Positions 33,783 to 41,453 of a stretch of 64,000 nt of DNA are shown piece after piece; position 1 is the stretch's first letter, and every line of letters begins with the position of its first letter. The translations under genes were made by a program, and so were the position numbers. The notes beneath the pieces were generated by a model. The model ran no database searches and had not been told where the DNA came from. It saw only the letters and a program-made list of their open reading frames with translations. The stretch is from contig JAGNIV010000003.1 in NCBI GenBank assembly GCA_018001015.1, positions 124,001-188,000 on the forward strand, read 5' to 3'. The DNA is from Phenylobacterium sp. (GTDB lineage Bacteria; Pseudomonadota; Alphaproteobacteria; Caulobacterales; Caulobacteraceae).

Positions 33783-34880
33783 TCAGGCGACCGCCCGGTA
33801 CCAGTCGACCCCGTGGCCGTCGGTCTCCCGTACAGCCTGGCCTCGGGTGATCAGGCAGTTCAGGTGCGCCAGGCTCTCGCCGGTCGCCATTCCCAGCACC
33901 CACTCGTCGATTTTCCGCCGGAACAGCACCGAGAACACATCCACCGACCGCTTCGGCTCGGCGATCAACGCCTTCAGCCGGGTCAGGCCCCGCTCATGGC
34001 CGCCGATCAGGTGGTCGATGCGGGCATGCAGGCCCTGGAACGGATCGTTGTGGGCGGGCAGCACCAGCACATCGTCGGGGACCTTGGTCTTGATCCGCGC
34101 CAGCGATGTCAGCCAGTCGGTCAGCGGATCGCCGCCGGGCTCGGTGGGGAAGACCGAGACGTTGGAGGAGATCTTCGGCAGCACCTGGTCGCCGCTGATC
34201 ATCAGCTTGAGGTTCGGGCAGTAGAGGCAGGCATGCTCCGGCGAATGGCCCGAGCCCACGACGATCCGCCACAGCTCGTCGCCGATCATCAGCTCGTCGC
34301 CGTCCGACAGCCGCTGGAAGCTGGCCGGCAGGGCGTGCAGCCCCTTGCCGAAACCTCCGAACCGCGCGCGGTAGCTCTCGATCTGCTCCTCGTTCCACCC
34401 GGCCGCGCGATAGAACCGCAGGGCGTCTTCCGGCGCCTCGCGGCCGGTGTCAGCCGCCAAGTTGTGGCACATCAGGAATTCGAGCCGGGTGATCCACAGG
34501 CGGCAATCGAACTTCCGCGTCAGCCAGCCGGCCATGCCGATATGGTCGGGATGCATATGGGTGACGAAGACCCGCGTCACCGGCAGGCCGCCCAGGGACT
34601 TGGCGAAGGCCTCGCGCCAGGCCTGCATGGTCTCCGGTCCGCCCATGCCGGTGTCGACGATGGCCCAGCCCTCGCCCTCCCGGATCGCCCAGACATTGAT
34701 GAAGGCCAGTGACCCGCCCAGCGGCATCCGCAGCCACTTCACCCCCGGCGCCACATCCAGCGCTTCGCCGGTCTTGGGGCCATGCTCAAAGGGATAGGTC
34801 AGCCTCGGACGCGGGTGATCGACAATCGTCTCCTCGAAACCGTCCCGCATCACCCGCAACTCCAACCCGTGTTCGGTCAT
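33783..34880 (-). CDS. MBL-fold metallohydrolase
   Basis: 365-residue metallo-beta-lactamase-fold enzyme. The metal site is THMHPDHIGM (HxHxDH), with further ligands in GSGHSPEH, ISGDQVLP and LPAHNDPF. The N-terminal third contains the DTGMGGPETM strand; a C-terminal helical extension of about 100 residues is present. Related proteins in fatty-acid clusters act as thioesterase-like hydrolases. The ATG at 34880 is used (an in-frame ATG nine codons upstream is less likely). It is the first gene of the minus-strand run, and divergent from the repeat protein. Confidence 0.85.
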   Translation of the reverse strand: MTEHGLELRVMRDGFEETIVDHPRPRLTYPFEHGPKTGEALDVAPGVKWLRMPLGGSLAFINVWAIREGEGWAIVDTGMGGPETMQAWREAFAKSLGGLPVTRVFVTHMHPDHIGMAGWLTRKFDCRLWITRLEFLMCHNLAADTGREAPEDALRFYRAAGWNEEQIESYRARFGGFGKGLHALPASFQRLSDGDELMIGDELWRIVVGSGHSPEHACLYCPNLKLMISGDQVLPKISSNVSVFPTEPGGDPLTDWLTSLARIKTKVPDDVLVLPAHNDPFQGLHARIDHLIGGHERGLTRLKALIAEPKRSVDVFSVLFRRKIDEWVLGMATGESLAHLNCLITRGQAVRETDGHGVDWYRAVA

Positions 34881-35023
34881 TGTCGCGCCACAAGCGGTCT
34901 CTATCAAACCGCAATAGTGTCATGTGCGGCTCAGTTCAGGCCCCGTTCACGCCAAACTTGATTTGAGGGACGCAGGGGCGCTTAAGTCCGCCCAGAGGAA
35001 CTACCCCAGGAGAGATCACGACC

Positions 35024-36346
35024 ATGAGGTCATTCGGAATCGGGCTCGCCGCGGCCCTGTTTGTCGCGGTGATGGCGCCCGCCGCCGTCGTTATGGCGGC
35101 CAAGAAGCCGGTTGAGGAAGTCACCGCCGCGTCCCGCACCCAGGGCATGGCCGAGGCGCCCGCCATCGCCAAGGCCGCCGGCATCGCCTGCACCGTCTCC
35201 GACGCGCGTTTCGTCGGCAAGATGAGCGACAAGAAGGCGAAGACGGAAACCAGCTACTACGAGATCGACTGCGACAAGGGCCTCGGCTTCATCCTGTCGA
35301 ATGTGACCGGCGGCACGCCGACCGCCTTCACCTGCGTTGAAGCCAACACCCCGCAGCCGGATGGCAAGCCCTCGACCCTGCCCTGCAAGCTGCCTGGGAA
35401 CGCCGATCCCAAGTCCGATCTGGCCGGCTACATCGCCAAGGCCGGCATCGCCTGCACCCCCGATCAGGTCCGCGGCATCGGTCAGAGCGCCACCCAGACC
35501 TTCCTGGAAGTCTCCTGCGCCGCCGGCGACGGTTACGTCCTGAAGACCAGCGCCCCGGCCGATGAGGCCAAGCCGGTCCAGGCCGACAACTGCCTGCTGT
35601 ATGACGACAGCACCAGCAACATTAAGTGCACCCTGCACGACAAGGCCCATCGCATGGCCATCGTCGATACGCTGGTGGTCGCCTCGAAGAACGGCTGCAC
35701 CATCAAGGATCGCCGCTATGCCGGCGTGTCCCAGGCTGGCGCGATGTTCTACGAGACCTCCTGCACCGACGGTAAGGGCTACCTCTACAAGGTCGACAAG
35801 GGCCAGCTCGCCCAGACCTATCCCTGCGAAAAGGCCTCCATGGTGATGGGCGGCTGCGAGCTGACCGACGCCAAGGAAGCTGAAACCGCCCAGGCCGGCC
35901 TCTACACCAAGCTGGCCAAGTCGGCGGCCTTCGACTGCGAAGTCTCCAAGTACGCCCCCTTCCCCTCGCCCGCCGGTCTGGACGTGGTGGAGATGGCCTG
36001 CACCAACGGAACCGGCGGCGTCGGCGTCTTCGGCGGCCCCGGCGTGAAGCCGCAGGTCTATGACTGCGCCCGCGCCCCCGTGGCAGGCTACCGCTGCTCC
36101 TTCACCAAGCCTGACGCGGCCTTCCCGCTGGTGACGGCCGACCTGAAGAAGATGGGCAAGAACGACTGCGCCGTTTCCGCCACCCGCTTCATCGGCAAGA
36201 CCTCCAAGGGCACCGGCTATCTCGAAGTCGCCTGCGCCGACGGCCTGAAGGGCTACATCGTGGAATATTCCCCGAGCCCGATGTCGGTGGTGGGTGTCAT
36301 CGGCTGCGCCTTCTCGAAGGACTGCAAGCTGCCCGGCAACGTCTAA
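35024..36346 (+). CDS. Secreted cysteine-rich protein with five internal repeats
   Basis: 440 residues with a Sec signal peptide (cleavage after VMA near residue 25). The mature part consists of five imperfect repeats of about 72-80 residues, starting near residues 47, 132, 207, 283 and 358. Each has the plan: helix, Cys, about 6-8 residues to a basic/Gly turn (R-F-x-G type), an aromatic E-x-x-C strand (for example YYEIDC, FLEVSC, FYETSC, YLEVAC), a G-x-G-Y-x-L strand, and a final Cys pair before a Leu (CxxxxxxxCxL). That gives four Cys per repeat, 20 in all, so two disulfides per repeat are likely. I do not recognise a named family; repeat 4 is the most diverged. It has an AGGAGAG ribosome site and its own terminator. 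Predicted periplasmic or secreted. Confidence 0.8.
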   Translation: MRSFGIGLAAALFVAVMAPAAVVMAAKKPVEEVTAASRTQGMAEAPAIAKAAGIACTVSDARFVGKMSDKKAKTETSYYEIDCDKGLGFILSNVTGGTPTAFTCVEANTPQPDGKPSTLPCKLPGNADPKSDLAGYIAKAGIACTPDQVRGIGQSATQTFLEVSCAAGDGYVLKTSAPADEAKPVQADNCLLYDDSTSNIKCTLHDKAHRMAIVDTLVVASKNGCTIKDRRYAGVSQAGAMFYETSCTDGKGYLYKVDKGQLAQTYPCEKASMVMGGCELTDAKEAETAQAGLYTKLAKSAAFDCEVSKYAPFPSPAGLDVVEMACTNGTGGVGVFGGPGVKPQVYDCARAPVAGYRCSFTKPDAAFPLVTADLKKMGKNDCAVSATRFIGKTSKGTGYLEVACADGLKGYIVEYSPSPMSVVGVIGCAFSKDCKLPGNV

Positions 36347-36370
36347 GCGTTCAGACGTCCGACAAGATCG

Positions 36371-36401
36371 AGGCCCGCGGGTTCGTCCCGCGGGCCTTTT
36401 T
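36371..36401 (+). terminator. Terminator of the repeat-protein gene
   Basis: Eleven-bp perfect stem AGGCCCGCGGG (36371-36381) / CCCGCGGGCCT (36387-36397), loop TTCGT, followed by a T-run. One of the strongest terminators in the window; its other strand lacks a T-run for the converging gene. Confidence 0.92.
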
Positions 36402-36439
36402 CTTTGGGCTTACCTCCCCCGCACAGCAGGGAGAAAGGA

Positions 36440-37981
36440 TCAGATCGCGGCTTCGATGAATTTCGGGCCGGGCTCGCTCATGGCGCGGGCGAAGGCGGTC
36501 TCGAACTGTTCGGCGGTTTCGCAGCGGACCGCCGGCAGCCCCATGCCCTTGGCCATCGAGACCCAGTCGATCTTGGGATCCCCAAGGTCCAGCAGCTTGG
36601 ACGCCGAGGGTCCGGGATTGCCCGAGCCGGTGCGGCCCATCTCGATATTCAGGATGCGATAGGAGTGGTTGGCGAAGACCACGACGGTGACGTCCAGGTT
36701 CTCCCGCGCCATCGTCCACAGGCTCTGAACCGTATACATGGCCGAGCCGTCCCCGTTCAGCGACACGACCTTGCGTCCCGGCGAGGCCACCGCCGCCCCG
36801 ATGGCCAGTGGCATGCCGATGCCGATGGCGCCGCCGGTGAGCGCCAGGACATCGTGCGGGCGGGCGGTCATGCAGGGCACGGCCACGCCGCCGCCGGAGG
36901 TCACCGAGTCGTCGCAGATGATCGCGCCCTCGGGCAGGTGGCGGGCGATGGAGATGCCGGCGCTCTGCGGGGTCATGCCGCCGGTGGGAGCCTGCTCGGG
37001 CAGCTTCAGCGGCTGGCTCGGCCCCGTCGCGGGCGCGCCGAGGGCGTCGGCCAGGGCGGCCAGGGCGGCCACGGTGTCGGTCTCGCGGCCGGCCAGGGTC
37101 AGAGTGGCGCAGCCCTCCGGGACCAACACGCTGGGCCGGTCGGGATAGGCGAAGAAGGCGACGGGCGTGGTGGTGCCGGCATAGACCATCAGATCGGTCC
37201 CCTCGAGGTCGGCCAGGGCCGCCTCGCCGAAATACTGCATGCGGGCCGGCGCGAAGATCCCGGCCCCGCGCGGCTGGCGGGCCACGAAGGTGTCGGCCAT
37301 GACCCGGACGCCGGCGGCCTGCAGGCGCGCGGCCTGAACGAGCGCCTCGGCGCGCACGGCGCGACCGCCGATCAGCACCACCGGCTTGGCGGCGGCCTTG
37401 ATGGCCTTGGCGACCATCTCGACGGTGGCTGCGTCGGGGGCGGCGAGCCTTGGCCGGGTCGCCAGGGCCTTCGAGACCTTGGTCTCCAGCCAGGCGGAGT
37501 CGGCGGGCAGGATCAGGCTGACGGGTCCCCCGGGCGGGCCATAGCTGGCGGTGATCGCCTCCGCGGCGGTTGCCGCCACGGTGTCGGGGGTATCGGCGGA
37601 CTTTACCCAGACCGAGTTGGCCGCGACGATGGAGGGAATGTCTGAGTTCAGCGGCGCGTCGTACTGGCGGTGATAGGTGGCGTGGTCGCCGATCACGTTG
37701 ACGATCGGCGTATAGGCGCGCCGGGCGTTGTGCAGGTTGGCCAGGCCGTTGCCGTAGCCGGGCCCCAGGTGCAGCAGGGTGCAGGCGGGCGTGTCGCTCA
37801 TCCGGCCATAGCCGTCGGCGGCCCCGGTGGCGACACCCTCGAACAGGCACAGCACCGGACGCATCTTCGGCTGCCGGTCGAGGGCGGCCACGAACTGCAT
37901 CTCACTGGTGCCGGGATTGGCGAAACAGGCGGTGACGCCGTTGTCCACGAGCGTCTCGATCAGGGCGTCGGCGCCGTTCAT
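36440..37981 (-). CDS. Thiamine diphosphate enzyme (acetolactate synthase/benzoylformate decarboxylase-like)
   Basis: 513-residue ThDP-dependent enzyme. The N-terminal domain has PGTSEMQFVAAL and the catalytic Glu48 in FEGVATGAADGYGRM. The C-terminal domain carries the ThDP motif GDGSAMYTVQSLWTMARENL with Asn at the usual spacing. Overall closest in pattern to the IlvX-type acetolactate synthase or benzoylformate decarboxylase group, shorter than true IlvB (about 560-590). It sits two bases after the CoA ligase gene, so they form one unit; a decarboxylase or lyase acting on an aryl or 2-oxo acid is plausible, not proven. Confidence 0.85.
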   Translation of the reverse strand: MNGADALIETLVDNGVTACFANPGTSEMQFVAALDRQPKMRPVLCLFEGVATGAADGYGRMSDTPACTLLHLGPGYGNGLANLHNARRAYTPIVNVIGDHATYHRQYDAPLNSDIPSIVAANSVWVKSADTPDTVAATAAEAITASYGPPGGPVSLILPADSAWLETKVSKALATRPRLAAPDAATVEMVAKAIKAAAKPVVLIGGRAVRAEALVQAARLQAAGVRVMADTFVARQPRGAGIFAPARMQYFGEAALADLEGTDLMVYAGTTTPVAFFAYPDRPSVLVPEGCATLTLAGRETDTVAALAALADALGAPATGPSQPLKLPEQAPTGGMTPQSAGISIARHLPEGAIICDDSVTSGGGVAVPCMTARPHDVLALTGGAIGIGMPLAIGAAVASPGRKVVSLNGDGSAMYTVQSLWTMARENLDVTVVVFANHSYRILNIEMGRTGSGNPGPSASKLLDLGDPKIDWVSMAKGMGLPAVRCETAEQFETAFARAMSEPGPKFIEAAI

Positions 37982-37982
37982 G

Positions 37983-39758
37983 TCAGAACACCATCACATC
38001 GGAGGAAGGGGGATCGGCGAACAGCTTCGCCACGGTCTGCGCCCGGCGGGACCGGGCCAGGGCCTGGGCGATATAGCCCTTGTCGGTGATCTCGCCGGCG
38101 CCGGCGTCGGGCGGACCATCCAGCACCAGGGCGCGGCCGATGCGGCCCCCGGCGCCCTTGGCCCGCGCGTTGAAGGCCTCCAGCCCCAGGCGCACGGCGA
38201 TGGCGACCGCCTCAGGCGCGAGATCGGGGTTGGGGTAGAACATCAGCCCCACCCCTTCCTGGTTCTCGCCACAGACCACCGCGTCGGTGACCGCGTCGCC
38301 CACGGCGGAAACGGCGGCCACCCGCAGGTCGCCGACCGTCACGAAGGTGCCGCTGGCCAGTTTGAAATTCTCCGACAGCCGGCCGTCGAACACCATGCCC
38401 TGGGTCGGGTCGGCGGCGTCCACGAAGCGGGCGGCGTCGCCCAGCAGGTAGAAGCCCTCCTCGTCCCGGCTTTGAGCGGTCAGATCTGGCCGGCCGAGGT
38501 AGCCCGCGGTGATCTGCGGCCCCTTGACCCGGAACTCCAGCTTGTCGCCGCAGGGCGCCAGCTTCACCGTCGTGCCGGGCACGGGCAGACCGATCAGACC
38601 CATGCGGCCGTTGTGCCAGTGGACCGTCGCCGCCGTCGGCCCGGTCTCCGTCGCGCCATAGCCCGAGGCGAAGGAGATGCGCTCCCCCACCGTTCGGACG
38701 GCCACGGCCTGGATACGGTCGTTGATCTCCTGGCCCAGAGCCGCGCCGCCGTACTGCAGCAGGCGAACCCGCGAGAAGAAGGTCCGCGCCAGGTCGTCGT
38801 CGCGCTCCAACTCGCCGGCGAACAGCATCCAGCCGGCGGGCACCATGTTCTGATAGGTCGGCGCGATGTCCTTGAGGTTGCGCACGGTCTCGGCGAACCG
38901 GCCGGCCACCGGCTGACCGGCGTCGATATAGACCGCCCCGCCCCGGTGGGTGGACATGTGCAGGATGGAATTTGCCCCCAGGCTGTGGCTCCAGGGCGCG
39001 GAATTGACCATCACTGGCGGCTCGTCGTCCTCGAAGCAGGCGCGGATCTGGGCCGAGTTCCAGGCCATGCCGCGATGGGTGCAGATCACCGCCTTGGGCA
39101 GGCCCGTTGAGCCGGAGGTCAGCAGGTACTTGGCGTGATCGTCGGGCTGGGCGGTCGGGGCGGCGGGCTGAGCCTTCAGCAGGCGCTCAAGCGGCACATC
39201 GCCGGCTCGCGGATTCTTGCCCGCGATCACCGGCAGGCCCGCCAGGAACGGGGCCTCCAGCGCCGCGATGAAGAGCTCGGCGTCCTCGGTGTAGATGGCG
39301 GCGGGGTTCAACACCTCCACCGCGTGGGCCAGCCGCGAGAGGTTGGCGCCCGGCAGGCCGTACTGCGGCGAGACCGGCGCCACGGGGATGCCCTGGCTCA
39401 TGGCGGCGTACTTGATCAGGGCGTGATCGACACCGTTGCGGGCCAGGATCAGTAGCGGCCGCTCGCTGACGACACCCAGTTCCCGCAGGCCGCCGGCAAG
39501 GGCGCTGACCGCGCCCAGGGCCTCGGCATAGGAGATGGTCCGCCAACCGTCGCCCGAGCGCTCCGCCAGCCAGATGGCGGACGGCGTCTTGGCGGCCCAG
39601 TGCGCCAGCGCCTCGGTGGTCGTGGAGAAGGCCGTGGAATAGGGCGTGGGGTTGGCGACAATGATCTCGCCGTTGCCCCGATGCTCGATCTCGACGCGGC
39701 GCGGGGCGAAGCGGGCGTCGCGGAAGGGGGCGGTGGCGATGTTCAGCTCGGCGTCCAT
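37983..39758 (-). CDS. Feruloyl-CoA synthase-like AMP-binding ligase
   Basis: 591-residue adenylate-forming enzyme. The phosphate loop is TSGSTGLPKAV; other motifs are YGATETGPTA, and the GDAARF hinge. The N-terminus (ARFAPRRVEIEHRGNGEIIVANPTPYSTAF) is characteristic of feruloyl-CoA synthases that activate hydroxycinnamates. It would supply aryl-CoA for hydratase/lyase steps. The crotonase at 32941 is not a recognisable feruloyl-CoA hydratase-lyase, so the full ferulate pathway is not visible. First gene of the two-gene unit. Confidence 0.85.
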   Translation of the reverse strand: MDAELNIATAPFRDARFAPRRVEIEHRGNGEIIVANPTPYSTAFSTTTEALAHWAAKTPSAIWLAERSGDGWRTISYAEALGAVSALAGGLRELGVVSERPLLILARNGVDHALIKYAAMSQGIPVAPVSPQYGLPGANLSRLAHAVEVLNPAAIYTEDAELFIAALEAPFLAGLPVIAGKNPRAGDVPLERLLKAQPAAPTAQPDDHAKYLLTSGSTGLPKAVICTHRGMAWNSAQIRACFEDDEPPVMVNSAPWSHSLGANSILHMSTHRGGAVYIDAGQPVAGRFAETVRNLKDIAPTYQNMVPAGWMLFAGELERDDDLARTFFSRVRLLQYGGAALGQEINDRIQAVAVRTVGERISFASGYGATETGPTAATVHWHNGRMGLIGLPVPGTTVKLAPCGDKLEFRVKGPQITAGYLGRPDLTAQSRDEEGFYLLGDAARFVDAADPTQGMVFDGRLSENFKLASGTFVTVGDLRVAAVSAVGDAVTDAVVCGENQEGVGLMFYPNPDLAPEAVAIAVRLGLEAFNARAKGAGGRIGRALVLDGPPDAGAGEITDKGYIAQALARSRRAQTVAKLFADPPSSDVMVF

Positions 39759-39804
39759 GCCCTAGGCTTAACGTCCTGGATGCGCCGATGGAAAGCGCGA
39801 ACCT

Positions 39805-41019
39805 TCAGGTCAGGGCCGCAAGCCGCCGCTGCAGATAGAGCCGCTCGGCCGGAGCAGGTCCAAGCGCAAGCGCCGCGTGGTAGGCGGCGGCCGCGTCCCC
39901 GGTCAGCCCAGCGCGCTCGCAAAGCCCGGCGCGGGCCGCCTGATAGGGCAGCCAGTTGGTGAGGCGCCCGGCGTCTGGAACCGCGTCCAGGGCGGCCAGC
40001 CCCGCCGCCGCGCCCCGCGCCTCCCCCACGGCGACGGCCCGGTTGACCGCCGTCACGGCGTCGGGGCGGAACAGGGCCAGGGCGTCGTAGAGACTGACGA
40101 TATCGGCCCAAGGGGTGACACCGGTTTCCCGCCGAGACAGGTGCAGGCCGTGGATCGCCGCCAGCAGTTGTCGGGGCCCGGTTCGTCCGAGGTCGGCGGC
40201 GGTGTCCAGGAGGCGCGCGCCTTGCCCGATCAGGTCGGCCCGCCATAGCGCCATGTCCTGCTCGCCCGGCGGGAGCATGGCGCCGGTCTCGTCCAGCCGC
40301 GCCGGACGCCGCGCCTCGGCGAAGCGAACCAGGGCGGCGAGGCCCAGCACCTCGCCCTCGCGCGGCATCAACTCCGTGAGAAGGCCCGAAAGTCGCAGAA
40401 CCTCCTGCGCGAAGCTTGCGCCATCGGTCGCCAGGGCGGCGTCCTCATAGGCCTGGGCATAGGCGAGCTCCAGCGTGGCCAGCACCGCCTCCAGCCGCTC
40501 GGGCCACATCTCGCGACCGGGGACCTCGAAGGGCACGCCGGCGTCGCGGATCTTGCGCTTGGCCCGGGTGATTCTCTGCAGCATGGCCGGTTCACCCATG
40601 AGGAAGGCCCGCGCCAGCCGTTCGGTCGACAGGCCGCAGACCACCTTGAGCGTCAGGGCCGCGCGAGTATCAGCGGCGATGGCGGGGTGGCAGCAGACGA
40701 AGATCAGCCGCAGGCGCTCATCTGGGATCGGATCATGGGCGGCGATCACCTCATCCTCCGGCGTGGGGGCAGGCTCGGGGGCGTCGGGGGCCAACCGCTG
40801 ACGCACCACGGCCCGGCGCCTGGCGTCCAGGGCGCGACGCCAGGCCGCCCGCCACAGCCAGGCGGCGGGATCGCGGGGAGCTTGCGCACGCCAGGCCGGC
40901 ACCGCCGCGGCGCTGGCCTCGGCGAAGGCCTCCTCGGCTAGGTCGAGGTCGCGCAGGCGGACGGCCAGGGCGGCCACGACGCGAGGCCGCGCGTCGAAGA
41001 TCGCGCGCCCGATATCCAT
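39805..41019 (-). CDS. ECF sigma factor with C-terminal extension (ECF42-like)
   Basis: 404 residues: sigma region 2 (about 5-75), region 4 (about 110-165, ending QRITRAKRKIRDAGVPF), then a C-terminal domain of about 240 residues of the DUF6596/TPR-like type, with the LTNWLPYQAARAGLCERAG and YHAALALGPAPAERLYLQRRL repeats. This architecture, together with the DGPF/YCII gene right before it (gap of two bases), defines the ECF42 group. These sigma factors have no classical anti-sigma factor; the C-terminal domain takes part in regulation. The target promoter cannot be identified here. Confidence 0.9.
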   Translation of the reverse strand: MDIGRAIFDARPRVVAALAVRLRDLDLAEEAFAEASAAAVPAWRAQAPRDPAAWLWRAAWRRALDARRRAVVRQRLAPDAPEPAPTPEDEVIAAHDPIPDERLRLIFVCCHPAIAADTRAALTLKVVCGLSTERLARAFLMGEPAMLQRITRAKRKIRDAGVPFEVPGREMWPERLEAVLATLELAYAQAYEDAALATDGASFAQEVLRLSGLLTELMPREGEVLGLAALVRFAEARRPARLDETGAMLPPGEQDMALWRADLIGQGARLLDTAADLGRTGPRQLLAAIHGLHLSRRETGVTPWADIVSLYDALALFRPDAVTAVNRAVAVGEARGAAAGLAALDAVPDAGRLTNWLPYQAARAGLCERAGLTGDAAAAYHAALALGPAPAERLYLQRRLAALT

Positions 41020-41021
41020 GC

Positions 41022-41375
41022 TCAGGGATTGAGCGCGGGCCGCACCTCACAGGAGCCACCGGGTCGGATCGGCACCTGGCGGGCCCAAACGAGCGCCGCG
41101 TCCAGGTCGGCCGCCTCGATCAAGTAGAAGCCGCCCAGATGCTCGCGCGTCTCTGCGAAGGGGCCGTCGTGCAGGGTCTGGCCGCCGGAGGCCGAGGTCC
41201 GCACCGTGGTGGCTGTCGCGATCGGCTGCAGGCCCGCACCCGCCTGCATGACGCCGGCCTCGCGCATGGCCTGGGCAAGCGCCATGTGCTTTGCGCCGAC
41301 ATCCCTCAGGCTGGCCTGCCCCTCCGGGCCATGATCGAGATCCTCGGGTTCGTAGACCAGAAGCATGTACTGCAT
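41022..41375 (-). CDS. YCII-related (DGPF-domain) protein
   Basis: 117-residue YCII-fold protein with the HDGPFAETREHLGGFYLIEA motif (DGPF core) that names the family. The opening YMLLVYEPEDL is also typical. It lies directly upstream of, and on the same strand as, the ECF42-like sigma gene. In actinobacterial ECF42 systems the DGPF gene is the main target or partner of the sigma factor; that link is family knowledge and is inferred here. Confidence 0.9.
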   Translation of the reverse strand: MQYMLLVYEPEDLDHGPEGQASLRDVGAKHMALAQAMREAGVMQAGAGLQPIATATTVRTSASGGQTLHDGPFAETREHLGGFYLIEAADLDAALVWARQVPIRPGGSCEVRPALNP

Positions 41376-41453
41376 CGAACTCTCCTTTCAGGGTGTCGTC
41401 TGGATGAGAGACGCGCCGCCTGAAGCCGATTCGACAGTAGCCTCGAAAAAAGT

